Origin: Cubamyces lactineus
Taxonomy: Eukaryota; Basidiomycota; Agaricomycetes; Polyporales; Polyporaceae
Assembly (NCBI GenBank): GCA_022376465.1
Contig: JACDTU010000002.1
Span: forward strand, 2,604,001-2,668,000
Direction: 5' to 3'
DNA length: 64,000 bases
Numbering within the stretch: the stretch's first letter is position 1; every line of letters starts with the position of its first letter. Position numbers and translations under genes: made by a program. Below are positions 1 to 9,861 of this stretch, in pieces. The notes below the pieces were generated by a model that saw only the letters and a list, made by a program, of their open reading frames with translations, ran no database searches and was not told where the DNA came from.

Positions 1-1
1 G

Positions 2-154
2 TCGGACCCCTCGGAGCTGGACGAGAAGTACCTCGCAGCCGAGCTCGGGCTCGTAGGTTCCGACGCTTCGACGAGCGCGACCGGTCTTCCGAACGATCTT
101 CCTGACAGCAAGCCCAAGTTTGCGCGGCCCAAGGGCCCTGGCAGGAAGCGGTGA
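2..154 (+). CDS. Twinfilin-like protein, C-terminal fragment (5' end outside the window)
   Basis: An open frame enters from the left edge and ends at a TGA at 152-154, giving about 50 C-terminal residues. The tail ends in FARPKGPGRKR and is preceded by an acidic segment, SDPSELDEKYLAAELGL. This resembles the end of twinfilin, an actin-monomer-binding protein with two ADF-H domains, whose tail carries an acidic DELT..FLYEE-type segment followed by a basic FAKPKGP motif that contacts capping protein and lipids. The match rests on this short tail only, because the ADF-H domains lie outside the window. Another actin-binding protein with a similar basic tail is possible. Confidence 0.5.
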   Translation, partial: SDPSELDEKYLAAELGLVGSDASTSATGLPNDLPDSKPKFARPKGPGRKR

Positions 155-707
155 ACGATGAGGACGTGGATATCGCTGTGTGGTGGAATGTATGGGGACG
201 AAGGACATTGGATCTGCGTGTAGCTAGAGACGTCAAGACCATGGTGTAAAACATATGACGAAAGCGGAACTTCCCCGCATTCTGTATTTACCCCGCATCG
301 CGTGGCTAGCGCGTCTGCGCCACAGAGCCTTGCGGGGAAAGGGCCAAGGAACGAAAGAGGCGGGATCCGGAACGCCCTACAGCGCCTGCCTGCCAAATCC
401 GTCACCGCGTTCCCTCACATGCGCTCTCACATGCACTTGATCCTGAGCGAGACCCGGCGCGCGCACAACTAAACGTGAAGCGGGCTCCCGCCTTTCTTGA
501 CTTATAACGTCGACGTCGTCCTCGACGCTCTGCCCACCGTCCGCCATCTCTCGCCCTCCGGGTCCACACCCCACACTTTAGCTTCAGCCGTTCTCCGCAC
601 CACACACTAAGCACTTGGCGCGGGCCCGGAACCCCACACTCGTCCAGGAAAGCACTCGGAACTTCAGCTGACCCCACCACATACCCCTCCTGTAATACAA
701 ATCCACG
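155..707. other. Intergenic: 3' flank of the twinfilin-like gene and promoter of the first CoA-transferase
   Basis: About 550 bases with no convincing coding potential. Short open frames on both strands have no recognisable motifs. The right half is pyrimidine-rich on the plus strand (roughly 490-700), as is common upstream of fungal start codons, and probably contains the promoter and 5' leader of the gene starting at 708. Confidence 0.5.
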
Positions 708-3016
708 ATGCTGCAGTGTGCTCGGAGGGCGTACGCGGCGCGGGTCGTCCCGCCGCGCGCGCTGGCTCGCTCGCTCCCGACACGGAACGCGGGCGGAAGC
801 CTCGCGAAGCTCACTGTCGTCCAGCTGCCTGACCAGCTCCCTGCGGGTGCGGGTCACGCGGGCACTGGCAGGGCGTACAGCACCGCGGCGCCGGAGGCGG
901 TGCCGAAGAAGAAGAAGGTGTGGGACTCGGTCGACGAGGCGGTCGCGGACGTCAAGTCGGGAGACGTCTTGTTGAGCGGCGGTGAGTCTGCTGATGCCTG
1001 CGTGCTGCGTTGGCGGTGGTCGAGAACGGCCGCGTGCGTGTGCATGATGCTGATTGATGCCTGGTCTGGGTTCGTGAAGGGTTCGGATTGTGCGGTACAC
1101 CTGGTGAGCGAGTGTTATGACGTTTCGCCGATACGAGCTGTGTCGCTGAGATGAGTCTGGGCGTGAAGATACGTTGATTGAGGCTCTTTCGAAACGGAAG
1201 GACGAAGTCAAAGATTTGACTGCAGTGTCCAACAATGTTGGCTCCGGAGAGCTTGGTCTCGGTTCGTGCTCAGTGTTATGATCTTAGAACGTAGTCTAGA
1301 GGTGATCATCCCGGCGGACAGGTAAACTGTTATACACTGGCCAGATCGGCAAGGTTATGGCATCTTACATTGGAGGGTAGGTCCAGACCAGTCTACACAC
1401 CTAATGGTTATTCAGGAACTGACTAACATGCCGTTGTCGTTATTAGGAACAAGCACTTCGAATCTCTATACCTGAACGGCCAAATCTCGCTCGAGCTGAT
1501 TCCCCAAGGGACACTCGTCGGCCGGCTGCACGCCCACGCCGCGGGTTTCCCCGCGTTCTACACTCCGACTGGCGCGTCCACCGCGGTGGAGGAGGGCTCG
1601 ATCCCGATCCGCCTGAAGGAGGGCGGCATGAAGGCCGGGGTCGCCATCCCGGGGAACAAGAAGGAGACGCGCGAGTTCAACGGGCGCAAGTTCGTGCTGG
1701 AGCCGGCGATCGCGGGCGACGTCGCGTTCATCCGCGCGTGGAAGGTGGACGAGGTCGGGAACTGCGTGTTCCGGTACACCGCGAACAACTTCTCGAGCAC
1801 GATGGCGCGGAACGCGAAGCTGACCATCGTCGAGGTGTGTGAATCGGACCATAAGCGGAACCGCGCTGTTCGAAAGGCGGCAGCGTGTACTGACGCGTAT
1901 GTTTGGCGCACAGGCGGAGAACATCGTTCCTGTGGGCTCGTTGTCTCCGAATGCGATCCACCTGCCGGGGATCTATGTCGACCGCATCGTGAAAGCGACC
2001 GCGCCGAAGCAAATCGAGATCCTCACGGTGGCCGCGGACGCCGATGCAAAGGACGAGAAACCCGCTGACCCAGCGAAGAAGGCCGCTCTGGAGTCGAGAC
2101 ATCGCATTGCTCGTCGTGCGGCCAAGGAGCTCAAGGACGGCTACTATGTGAATCTTGGCATTGGCATGCCCACACTAGTACCCGAGGTATGTCGCGTGCC
2201 CGGTTGAAGGCATGCAGAGTGATGACACGCTCGTGGTCATACAGTTCCTGCCACCCGGTGTCAAGGTGTGGCTGCAAAGCGAGAATGGTGTCCTCGGAAT
2301 GGGCCCGTACCCACCAAAGGACAAGGTCGATGCGTAAGTTGCACAGGCTCCGCATCCCAGTTTATTCCTCTGGGATGAGTGCTGACTTTCGCGGGTTCTC
2401 GGGTCACAGCGACATTATCAATGCCGGAAAAGAGACGGTGACGCTTCTCCCTGGTTCGGCCGTGTTTGGTACGGGACTTGTCGAAGCGATGCCGGCGGCA
2501 ATCTCACTGACCCTGGGGAATCTGCAGATTCGTACGAGTCCTTTGCCATGATTCGCGGAGGGCACATCGATGTCGCTATACTGGGAGTAAGTCCGAGAAT
2601 CGCCCTCGCGGCGGACATAGTGCGATCGTAAGGGGTATTCACGGGTGCACGCTTTTTCGCAGGCCATGCAAGTCTCGCAGGCGGGCGACATTGCGAACTT
2701 CATGATTCCAGGCAAGCTCGTAAAGGGCATCGGGGGCGCGATGGACCTCGTCTCGAATCCGGACAGGACGAAGGTGATTGTGGTGATGGAGCACTGCGCA
2801 AAGGATGGCAGCCCGAAGATTCTCAAGCAGTGCGAGCTGCCTCTGACGGGGGCACGCACGGTCAGCCAGATCATCACCGAGCTGGCGGTATTCGACGTGG
2901 ACCGGCACGCGGGGGAGCTGACGTTGACGGAGCTGGCGGAAGGGGTAACTCTGGAGGAAGTGAAGGCGAAGACGGGCTGCGACTTCAAGGTGTCGAGCCA
3001 GCTCGGGAAGATGTGA
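708..3016 (+). CDS. Succinyl-CoA:3-ketoacid CoA-transferase, mitochondrial (copy 1 of a tandem pair)
   Basis: The enzyme moves CoA between succinyl-CoA and a 3-ketoacid such as acetoacetate in the mitochondrial matrix. Ten exons were placed by splice sites and by comparison with the neighbour copy: 708-981, 1080-1103, 1169-1261, 1322-1376, 1447-1834, 1914-2186, 2245-2333, 2410-2468, 2528-2586 and 2663-3016. They total 1668 nt, or 555 residues. The first 70 or so residues are rich in Arg, Ala and Ser with almost no acids, as expected for a mitochondrial presequence. The alpha half contains [15 protein letters not shown] and [19 protein letters not shown]. The beta half contains [11 protein letters not shown], and [12 protein letters not shown] carries the catalytic Glu of this family. 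A charged, Ala/Lys/Asp-rich linker joins the halves, as in eukaryotic enzymes that fuse the two bacterial subunits. Exon 2 is only 24 nt and is not separate in copy 2. Substrate preference cannot be read from sequence. Confidence 0.9.
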
Positions 3017-3717
3017 TGAGGGGATGACGCGGTCGGGTCGAGGGCGCTGACTGTCCGTGCTTTTGGAATTGTACGTAGGTTCGAGCTGGATTGTAACTGT
3101 ATTTTGATAGCAATGTCACCGGACTGGAATGCTGGTTCTTTTCTTCCCATGCATCCCGGAATTGTTCACCGTGCTGCCCGCTGGCGAGGCCGGTTGGGAG
3201 GGTGTTATCTAAGACGTACTAGAGTCGAATGCGAGAGAGACGATATCGGGCGTCAGAGGGGCAGACGTTCTGGGTGAGCGATCTCGTCCGTCGGTCTGGT
3301 CTCGATCGCGGGGCGTGCGATTGGCTGGCGGGGTAAGCGCCCGGGGGCGGCCGGGGGAGGGCCGAAGGAAGGAGAGAGGAAAGTGGCTGAAGGGGAAAGA
3401 GCTCGAGAAAGCGAATTCGTTGGAGGACTGCCCATGGATCGAATCCTCCCCGGTCGACTGACGGAAATGCGGCGGAAGGCGTCGCATGCGCTGCACCCCC
3501 TCTACCCAAAAAACATATAAAACGCTCCCCGCCCTTCGATCGGCACCTCTCCCCCACTTTACCCCACGTTCCTCCTTCTCCATCCCACACCGCCTGCACT
3601 CAGCTCCAGCCAGACGAAGAGCTCGTCTTTGCTTGCTGTTCATCGCTTTTCCTGCTCCCATCCCCATACCCCGCATCGCTGAACACCACACACTCCTACC
3701 GCGCCCCCACTTCAATC
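3017..3717. other. Intergenic between the two CoA-transferases
   Basis: About 700 bases separate the two paralogues. The left part is the 3' flank of copy 1. Around 3330-3390 it is G/A-rich. From about 3485 on it is C/T-rich with a TATAAAA box, and forms the promoter and leader of copy 2. No gene is seen. Confidence 0.5.
3516..3522 (+). promoter_or_regulatory. TATA box of the second CoA-transferase gene
   Basis: TATAAAA lies 202 bases upstream of the ATG at 3718, followed by a pyrimidine-rich leader. With the usual 30-40 base spacing this would put the transcription start near 3550 and give a leader of about 170 nt. This is motif-based only. Confidence 0.45.
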
Positions 3718-5906
3718 ATGCTAGCTCTTCGTCCTCGCGCAATCGCCATCCCCCGCGCCCGCACCAGCAGCAGGATCGTCCTCGCCGCGCGGATACGCTA
3801 CTACTCCGTGGTCGCGAACGCGCCGATACCCAACAGAACCAAGGTCTGGAGCTCTGCAGATGAGGCCGTCAAGGACGTCAAGTCTGGGGACATCATCCTT
3901 TCAGGAGGTGCGTCTACATCCGTCCTTCTTTTGCGCGCGTCATACGCAAGACGCTCATGCCGACATGTTTATGTCATTGCCAGGGTTCGGACTTTGCGGC
4001 ATTCCTGAGACGCTCATCTCTGCGATGACAAGACGGCCTGAAGTCAAGAACCTCACCGCCGTATCGAACAATGCGGGTGCGGGCGACCACGGTCTCGGTA
4101 CGTCGCTGCAGCCTCCTCTCCATTCGCCCGACGTGCCGGACGCTTATCGTGTGCCGGTTTAGTAAAACTTATCAAGTCCGGACAGCTCGACAAGGTCATG
4201 ATCTCATACCTCGGAGGGTATGTTGTCATAGTTCTACGGCGTTCTCGACGCGCTTTTTTTTATTGACCGAGCGTCGCGTGCAGCAATAAGTACCTCGAGT
4301 CGGCGTACCTCAACGGCGAGGTCGGCATCGAGCTCGTGCCCCAGGGCACACTCGTCGCGCGTCTGCACGCGCACGCGTCTGGCGAGCCTGCGCTGTACAC
4401 GCCTACCGGCGCCAACACCGCTGTTGAGACGGGAGGCATTCCTATCCGCTACAACCCTGGCGGCATGAAGGCGGGCGTGCTGATCCCGGGCAACAAGAAG
4501 GAGGCGCGCGTTTTCAACGGCCGGAGATTCATCCTCGAGCCTGCGATTGCGGGCGACGTCGCGTTCGTGCACGCCTGGAAGGCGGACGAGGTCGGTAACC
4601 TCGTTTTCAGGTAAATTCCATTTTCCTCGCGTAAGCGTCCGGCTTGTGGCTGAACGGTTGCGTTTAGGTATACCGCGAACAACTACAATGGCGTCATGGC
4701 TCGTAACGCGAAGCTGACTATCGTCGAGGCCGAAGAGATTGTGTACGTCACTGAAGAGCTTCGTGATATGCGCCCTGAGCTCATGTTGTACTTTTCTCTC
4801 GCGCAGACCCGTCGGAAGCCTCTCTCCGAACGCAATCCATGTTCCCGGCGTCTACGTAGACCGCATCGTTAAGGCGACCGAGCCCAAGTCGATCGAGGTC
4901 ACCAAGCTTGCGCCTAGCAAGGATGAGCAGGCCAAGGTGGCTACGCCTGGGGAGAGCTCGGACAAGGCCAACAAGGACTGGCGCCACCGTATTGCGAAGC
5001 GTGCCGCCCGTGAAATTGGCGATGGCTTTTACGTCAACCTTGGTGTTGGCATCCCTACGCTCATTCCCGAGGTATGTACAGTAATATCCAGTATACAAGA
5101 ATACTTAGCTTACCGGTCAACTGTAGCATCTGGACCCCTCCGTTAAGGTCTGGCTCGAGAGCGAGAACGGTATTCTCGGAATGGGCCCCTACCCCACGCC
5201 CGACCAGGTTGACGCGTAAGTGTCCAGCCGACGGTTTGGAACGCCTTTTATTGAAATCGCCGGGATTTACAGTGATATCATCAATGCGGGCAAGGAGACG
5301 ACGACGCTTTTGCCCGGCGCTTCCTGCTTCGGTGCGTGGATCCTTTGGCGCCTCGTTGCGGCCACAAAACTAATGCCCGGATAGATTCTGCTGAGTCCTT
5401 CAACATGATTCGCGGTGGACACATGGACGTCACTTGCTTGGGTGTAAGTTGTCAATTTTGTGCTACCAATAGGAGGAGAGAGGCTCATGAGTTCGCAGGC
5501 TATGCAAGTCTCACAAGCAGGTGACATTGCCAACTTTATGATCCCCGGCAAGCTCGTCAAGGGTGAGTACCGGTGATGTTGCGACCCGAAAACATATTTT
5601 GATCGTTGTTTTGCAGGTATTGGCGGTGCTATGGACCTTGTGTCTAACCCGGACAAGACGAAGGTCATTGTGACCATGCAGCACGTCGCAAAAGACGGTG
5701 CACCGAAGGTCGTCAAGGAGTGCTCGCTGCCGTTGACCGGCGCGCGTGCTGTGAGCTTGATCGTCACGGACATGGCGGTGTTCCAGGTGGATCGGGCGGC
5801 GGGTACGCTGCTCCTGACTGACATCGCAGAGGGCGTGTCGCTGGACGAGCTGCGGGCGAAGACGGCGGCGGACTTTGAGGTGTCGAGCCACGTCGCGACG
5901 TTCTGA
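3718..5906 (+). CDS. Succinyl-CoA:3-ketoacid CoA-transferase, mitochondrial (copy 2 of a tandem pair)
   Basis: This is a full-length paralogue of the preceding gene, in the same orientation, 700 bases downstream. The N-terminus is a short Arg/Ala/Ser/Tyr-rich presequence (IRYYS near residue 25). The alpha half has [42 protein letters not shown] and [19 protein letters not shown]. The beta half has [11 protein letters not shown] and [12 protein letters not shown] with the family's catalytic Glu, and ends VSSHVATF before the TGA at 5904-5906. Most intron positions match copy 1, but here the [12 protein letters not shown] stretch is in one exon (from 3984) while copy 1 splits it, and copy 2 has extra introns near 4613-4668 and 5562-5616. 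The linker between halves is diverged and charged. Both copies keep the active-site motif, so both are probably functional. They may differ in expression or acyl preference. Confidence 0.9.
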
Positions 5907-6482
5907 GCGGACAGTGAATGAGCGTGCATATACATCATCGTTACATCGCATACATAGTGTATCATTTAGGGACCATAATGCATAGTGTACAGTACAGCTG
6001 ATTGAGATTGGACTGAGACGGGCGTGGTCCGAGTCGACGTCGAGGGCAGCGCCACCACGGAGGGGTCCAGGCTAGAGCGGGCGTCTGCGGCTGTAGGCGC
6101 TGGCGACGGTGATATGTTTCAATCGACGGGCGCTCTTGGCTGTTGGAATGAGCGACTGCGACATCTGGCACATTCTCCGTCCCGACATCTCAGTCTCAGT
6201 CTCTCCTTCCGCCGCGCTCAGTCCCTTGCACCCCCTGCCTCCGCCGCTCGACCATCTCCGCCCGCTTGCTTGCACTTTTGAGGCTCTGCTTCTCGCCCAG
6301 CGCGCAGCCCTGATTGGTCTGAGATTGCGCACTTCGCCAGAGAATACCGAGTCTAGCGCTTCGCCGAGGCGCGGTTACGGTTCTTCTGCCAGGCTCCACC
6401 CGTTTGCTGTCTATCACGCTTGCCTCCCCACCACGACCGCCCAGCTCGCAAGGAGTACTACAGCTCTGGACACTCTCCGACC
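5907..6482. other. Intergenic: 3' flank of CoA-transferase copy 2 and promoter of the Knr4 gene
   Basis: About 575 bases. The first 100 bases are AT-richer and likely hold the 3' untranslated region. From about 6170 the plus strand is C/T-rich up to the ATG at 6483, typical of a fungal promoter and leader. No gene is supported on either strand. Confidence 0.5.
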
Positions 6483-8665
6483 ATGAGCTGGTTCGCCTCC
6501 CTCTTTTCCTCCAACAAAAACACTCGCAACTCGTCGCGCAAGGCCATGACGTCCACACACGAGGCCTTCAGCTTGCCGACGTCCTCCCCAAGCCAGTCCG
6601 TCCATCCAGACGCGTTCAACCCGGAGACTCTGACTACTCCTGGGTACGGACCGTCCTCGTCCTCGTATTCATATCCTCCGTCCTCGCCCTCTGGGCCGTA
6701 CTATGATGTGCCTCCGTCGTATGTCTCCATGCACAGCAGCTGCCCGGTCTTGTGTGATGCTGACCCACTGACACCCCACCCACAGCGCTACGCGCTCAAA
6801 GCCGACATCGATACTCCCCCTGCATCAGCCTGCGGTGGCAGGGCATCCGTACCCCCCGCTCTCGAGCACCTGGAACCGGCTCCGCCAGTGGCTCTCGCAC
6901 GAGTACCCCGAACTGGGCGATACCCTCAACTACGGCATCCTGCCACAAGACCTCGCGCAGATCGAGATGGCGTTCGGGTTCTCGCTGCCTGCGCCCGTGC
7001 GGGAGTCGTATCTGTGCGTGGACGGCCAGGAGCCCGAGTCGTCGGCAGGATGCTCAATAGGCCTCTTCTTCGGCTTGACGCTCCTTCCGCTCGAGGACGT
7101 CCTCGAGGAATGGCGGTTCTGGCGTGAGGTAGACGACGACCCGGCGACGGGCGCGAACCCCGCCCTTCGGGAACTGATGCAGTCTATACCCCCCGGCTGG
7201 GTCCGCAGGGAGTACTCGTGTCGGGGGTGGATACCGCTCGTCGCGGACAAGGCTGGGAACTACTTGGGCATCGACATGAACCCAGGTGAGGGCGGTGCGG
7301 TGGGACAGGTGATTGTGTTCGGCCGCGACTTTGATACCAAGGTGGTGATGTGGAGGGGCGACGGGCCCGCCGGCTGGGCGAAGTTCCTCGCCGGTTTTGT
7401 GGAGGATTTGGAGAGCGGCGAAGGGTACGAGCTCGGTCCGGGCGCTGATGGGAGCGACGGCAGCGAGGACGACCTGGGTTACAACTCGTACTTTTTCGAC
7501 GGTGTTGGCGGCGGCCAGGGCGATACGGGGGGCGACGCTGGCACGGGTGGCCTGCGATTGGCGGGTGAGTACAAGGGCTGGAGCGTACTCGAGGCCTGGG
7601 CGGATCGGAGCGTGCGGCGATGGATTGATGCAGGGATCGTCCCTGAAAACATCATGCAGCAGCATTCGCCGGAGAAGGGCAAGGTACGTCTTCGGGTATG
7701 TCTTTCATACGCGTCTCGCTATAACCAGCGTGCAGGAGAAGGCGTCTTTGGATCCGATACAAGTCGGCGTGCCGTCACGCGTCGCTGGGGCGGAGGTGCC
7801 TATACCAGTCCTCGCTGAGACTGACCCCGAGAAAGAGACGTCGGCCTTGGACGAGTCGTCATTGCCGACACCATTAGGGAATGTCACGAATTTCGCACAA
7901 CGACAACAACAACTGCCCACCATCTCTGTTACAAAGCCGCCTGCGCCGATGCCCGTCGACCTACCATCACCGAGTAACCTTGACTCGCCTTCGGACTTTG
8001 AGGATGGGAGCTTCCCGCGCCAAGACGACATCGAAGGCAACCCTGCCGTACAGGAGACCGAATCTGGCGCCCCCTTGACTGCAGTTCCCCCACGCAAGGT
8101 TCGCTCACGATCGTCATCACCTCAGACTACTATCGACGATGTCCTTACGGACTCGCCACCTGCTATACAGCCCACGGTTTCGGTTTCGCCTCCTGTCGTA
8201 CCCGACCTCCTTGTCGATGCTGCGACCCTCGCAGGGCCCTCACAGCCTCAGCCCGAAGTGGCTGCCACGACAAAGTTGGATGAAGATTCGCCCGTTCTCG
8301 TGGATGCTGCGGACGCGTCAAGTCAGGACCCCGATACCACGATCCGGCTCGTCGGTGGTGGCGGTATTGCCGGCACGCTCGATGATGCGTTGCAGGCGGA
8401 TGGCGTCTTGGTTGACGAGGAGGACACGGTCGACGCAGCAGATACCACGATCACGGACGCGGCCGCGGATGCGGATGCCGCGGCGGAGGTCGCGTCTATC
8501 CGGTCGGTGGACTCGAAGGCGTCGACGTCGAGTAAGAAGCATAGTAAGAAGAAGAGTATTTCTGCTGGCCTCAAGAAGCTCGGGCAGCTCGGGGGCGGGA
8601 AGCGGAGAACGGACTCGGTCACGTCCATCGACTCGAAGCACTCGCAGCAGTCGCTGCAGTCGTAA
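6483..8665 (+). CDS. Knr4/Smi1-type cell wall assembly regulator
   Basis: Three exons (6483-6718, 6786-7683, 7736-8665) total 2064 nt and encode 687 residues. The protein starts MSWFASLFSS, followed by a Ser/Pro-rich segment. A globular Knr4/Smi1 domain spans about residues 95-310. It includes WNRLRQWLSHEYPELGDTLN, LAQIEMAFGFSLPAPVRESY, VDGQEP, GLFFGLTLLPLEDVLEEWRF and IPLVADKAGNYLGIDMNPG. These are hallmarks of the family known from yeast Knr4/Smi1, which coordinates glucan-synthase expression with cell-wall integrity signalling and calcineurin. After a linker (YKGWSVLEAWADRSVRRW) there is a long disordered acidic/Ser/Pro tail ending in a Ser/Lys/Gln-rich segment. Disordered tails are usual in this family. 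The start was chosen because the conserved N-terminus and the first splice site are in frame. Confidence 0.88.
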
Positions 8666-9861
8666 TCGTCGAGAGGGCTCACCGGTCCGGTCGCTCGTCG
8701 TACATCCCTTGGGTTATCAGCGTGGGGGCGCGCGGGACGGGGGTCGTGCATGCATGCATGGGCTAGACGGTTCGACTCGGCTCCGCTACCTAGTATCGCT
8801 CTTTGGACGCTCATAGACTATGCTCTCTCCCGTAACTTACTTCTTTCTTGCGTGTCCCTCTCGCTCTTGCGGCCCCGCGCATCCGTCCCTACCACTCGCA
8901 TCGCCTCACTATCGCCGTCCGTCCATCCGTCCGTGTTTTCGCTCCGAGCCGGTCGCCTCGCGTCATCATCATTCGTTTGTACAGATGCAATTTCCTTTTT
9001 TTATTTCCCTCGATACCCGTAGTAACAACCTAGTGAGGCGCGGTGTGTGTGAGCGCCTCGATGGGCGTGCGTGCGTGCCGCGCGCTCGAGTGGGAGAGTC
9101 CGTCGCAGAGCTAATATAACGCGTTTGCTGGCCTGGGTGTGGGGTTGTACGAACCGCAAATGATCGGAATGAATAAGTTGCTCGTGGTTGGGTGCTCAGA
9201 CGCGCTGGAGGCGTATATCAGTCAATTTATCCTACCGTTGACGACTGGGATATAGGACGGGGATATCGCACTGCATGTAGTACGTACTTGGATCATGGGC
9301 TTTGAAGATAGCCTCGAGTAACCGTTCATTTTACGGTTGAGTCGGAGTCTTTTCGCTACCCCAGGCCATTAAGTGCTGTGGGATAACCTGTGCTATTGTA
9401 CCATCTCGCGTCACGAGTTCGTTCAATCCACTGAAGGGTGCGTATATCAGCAGTGCTAGAGCTCTAAAATTACCACGACAATCGCCACTATGGAGTCAAA
9501 AACTGGAGCGAACTGGCAAGAGACAATGAAGTTGCCGGGTGTCATGTGGGTGGTTGAACTTTCTTGCATACCATAATGGGAAATACACCGATTCGGGAAT
9601 TGCCGACCACCCTCTGCCTCCTACCGCCACCTCTCCCGCTTTCTTTGTGGCCATCTACCTCCCTTATACCCTTCGGGGCACTTGAGAACGTGCCTCTAGA
9701 CCTGCGCTCGGCAACCGTATCCAAGAAGGTTGAAGAGTCCTGCTGTCAACCGCGATCGCGAGCCTCAGGTATCTAGCTTGCTCTTCAGCCACACGCGCGA
9801 CTTCCCCGCAATCCTTCCATACATTCTTCCCTCTCTTGGCCCACACTACCGTGTCTGAGCG
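8666..9861. other. Intergenic region between the Knr4 and Eaf1 genes
   Basis: About 1.2 kb with no supported gene. The left half is the likely 3' untranslated region of the Knr4 gene (C/T-rich, then AT-rich around 8990-9020). The right half leads into the Eaf1 start at 9862. Open frames here are short and lack motifs. Confidence 0.5.
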
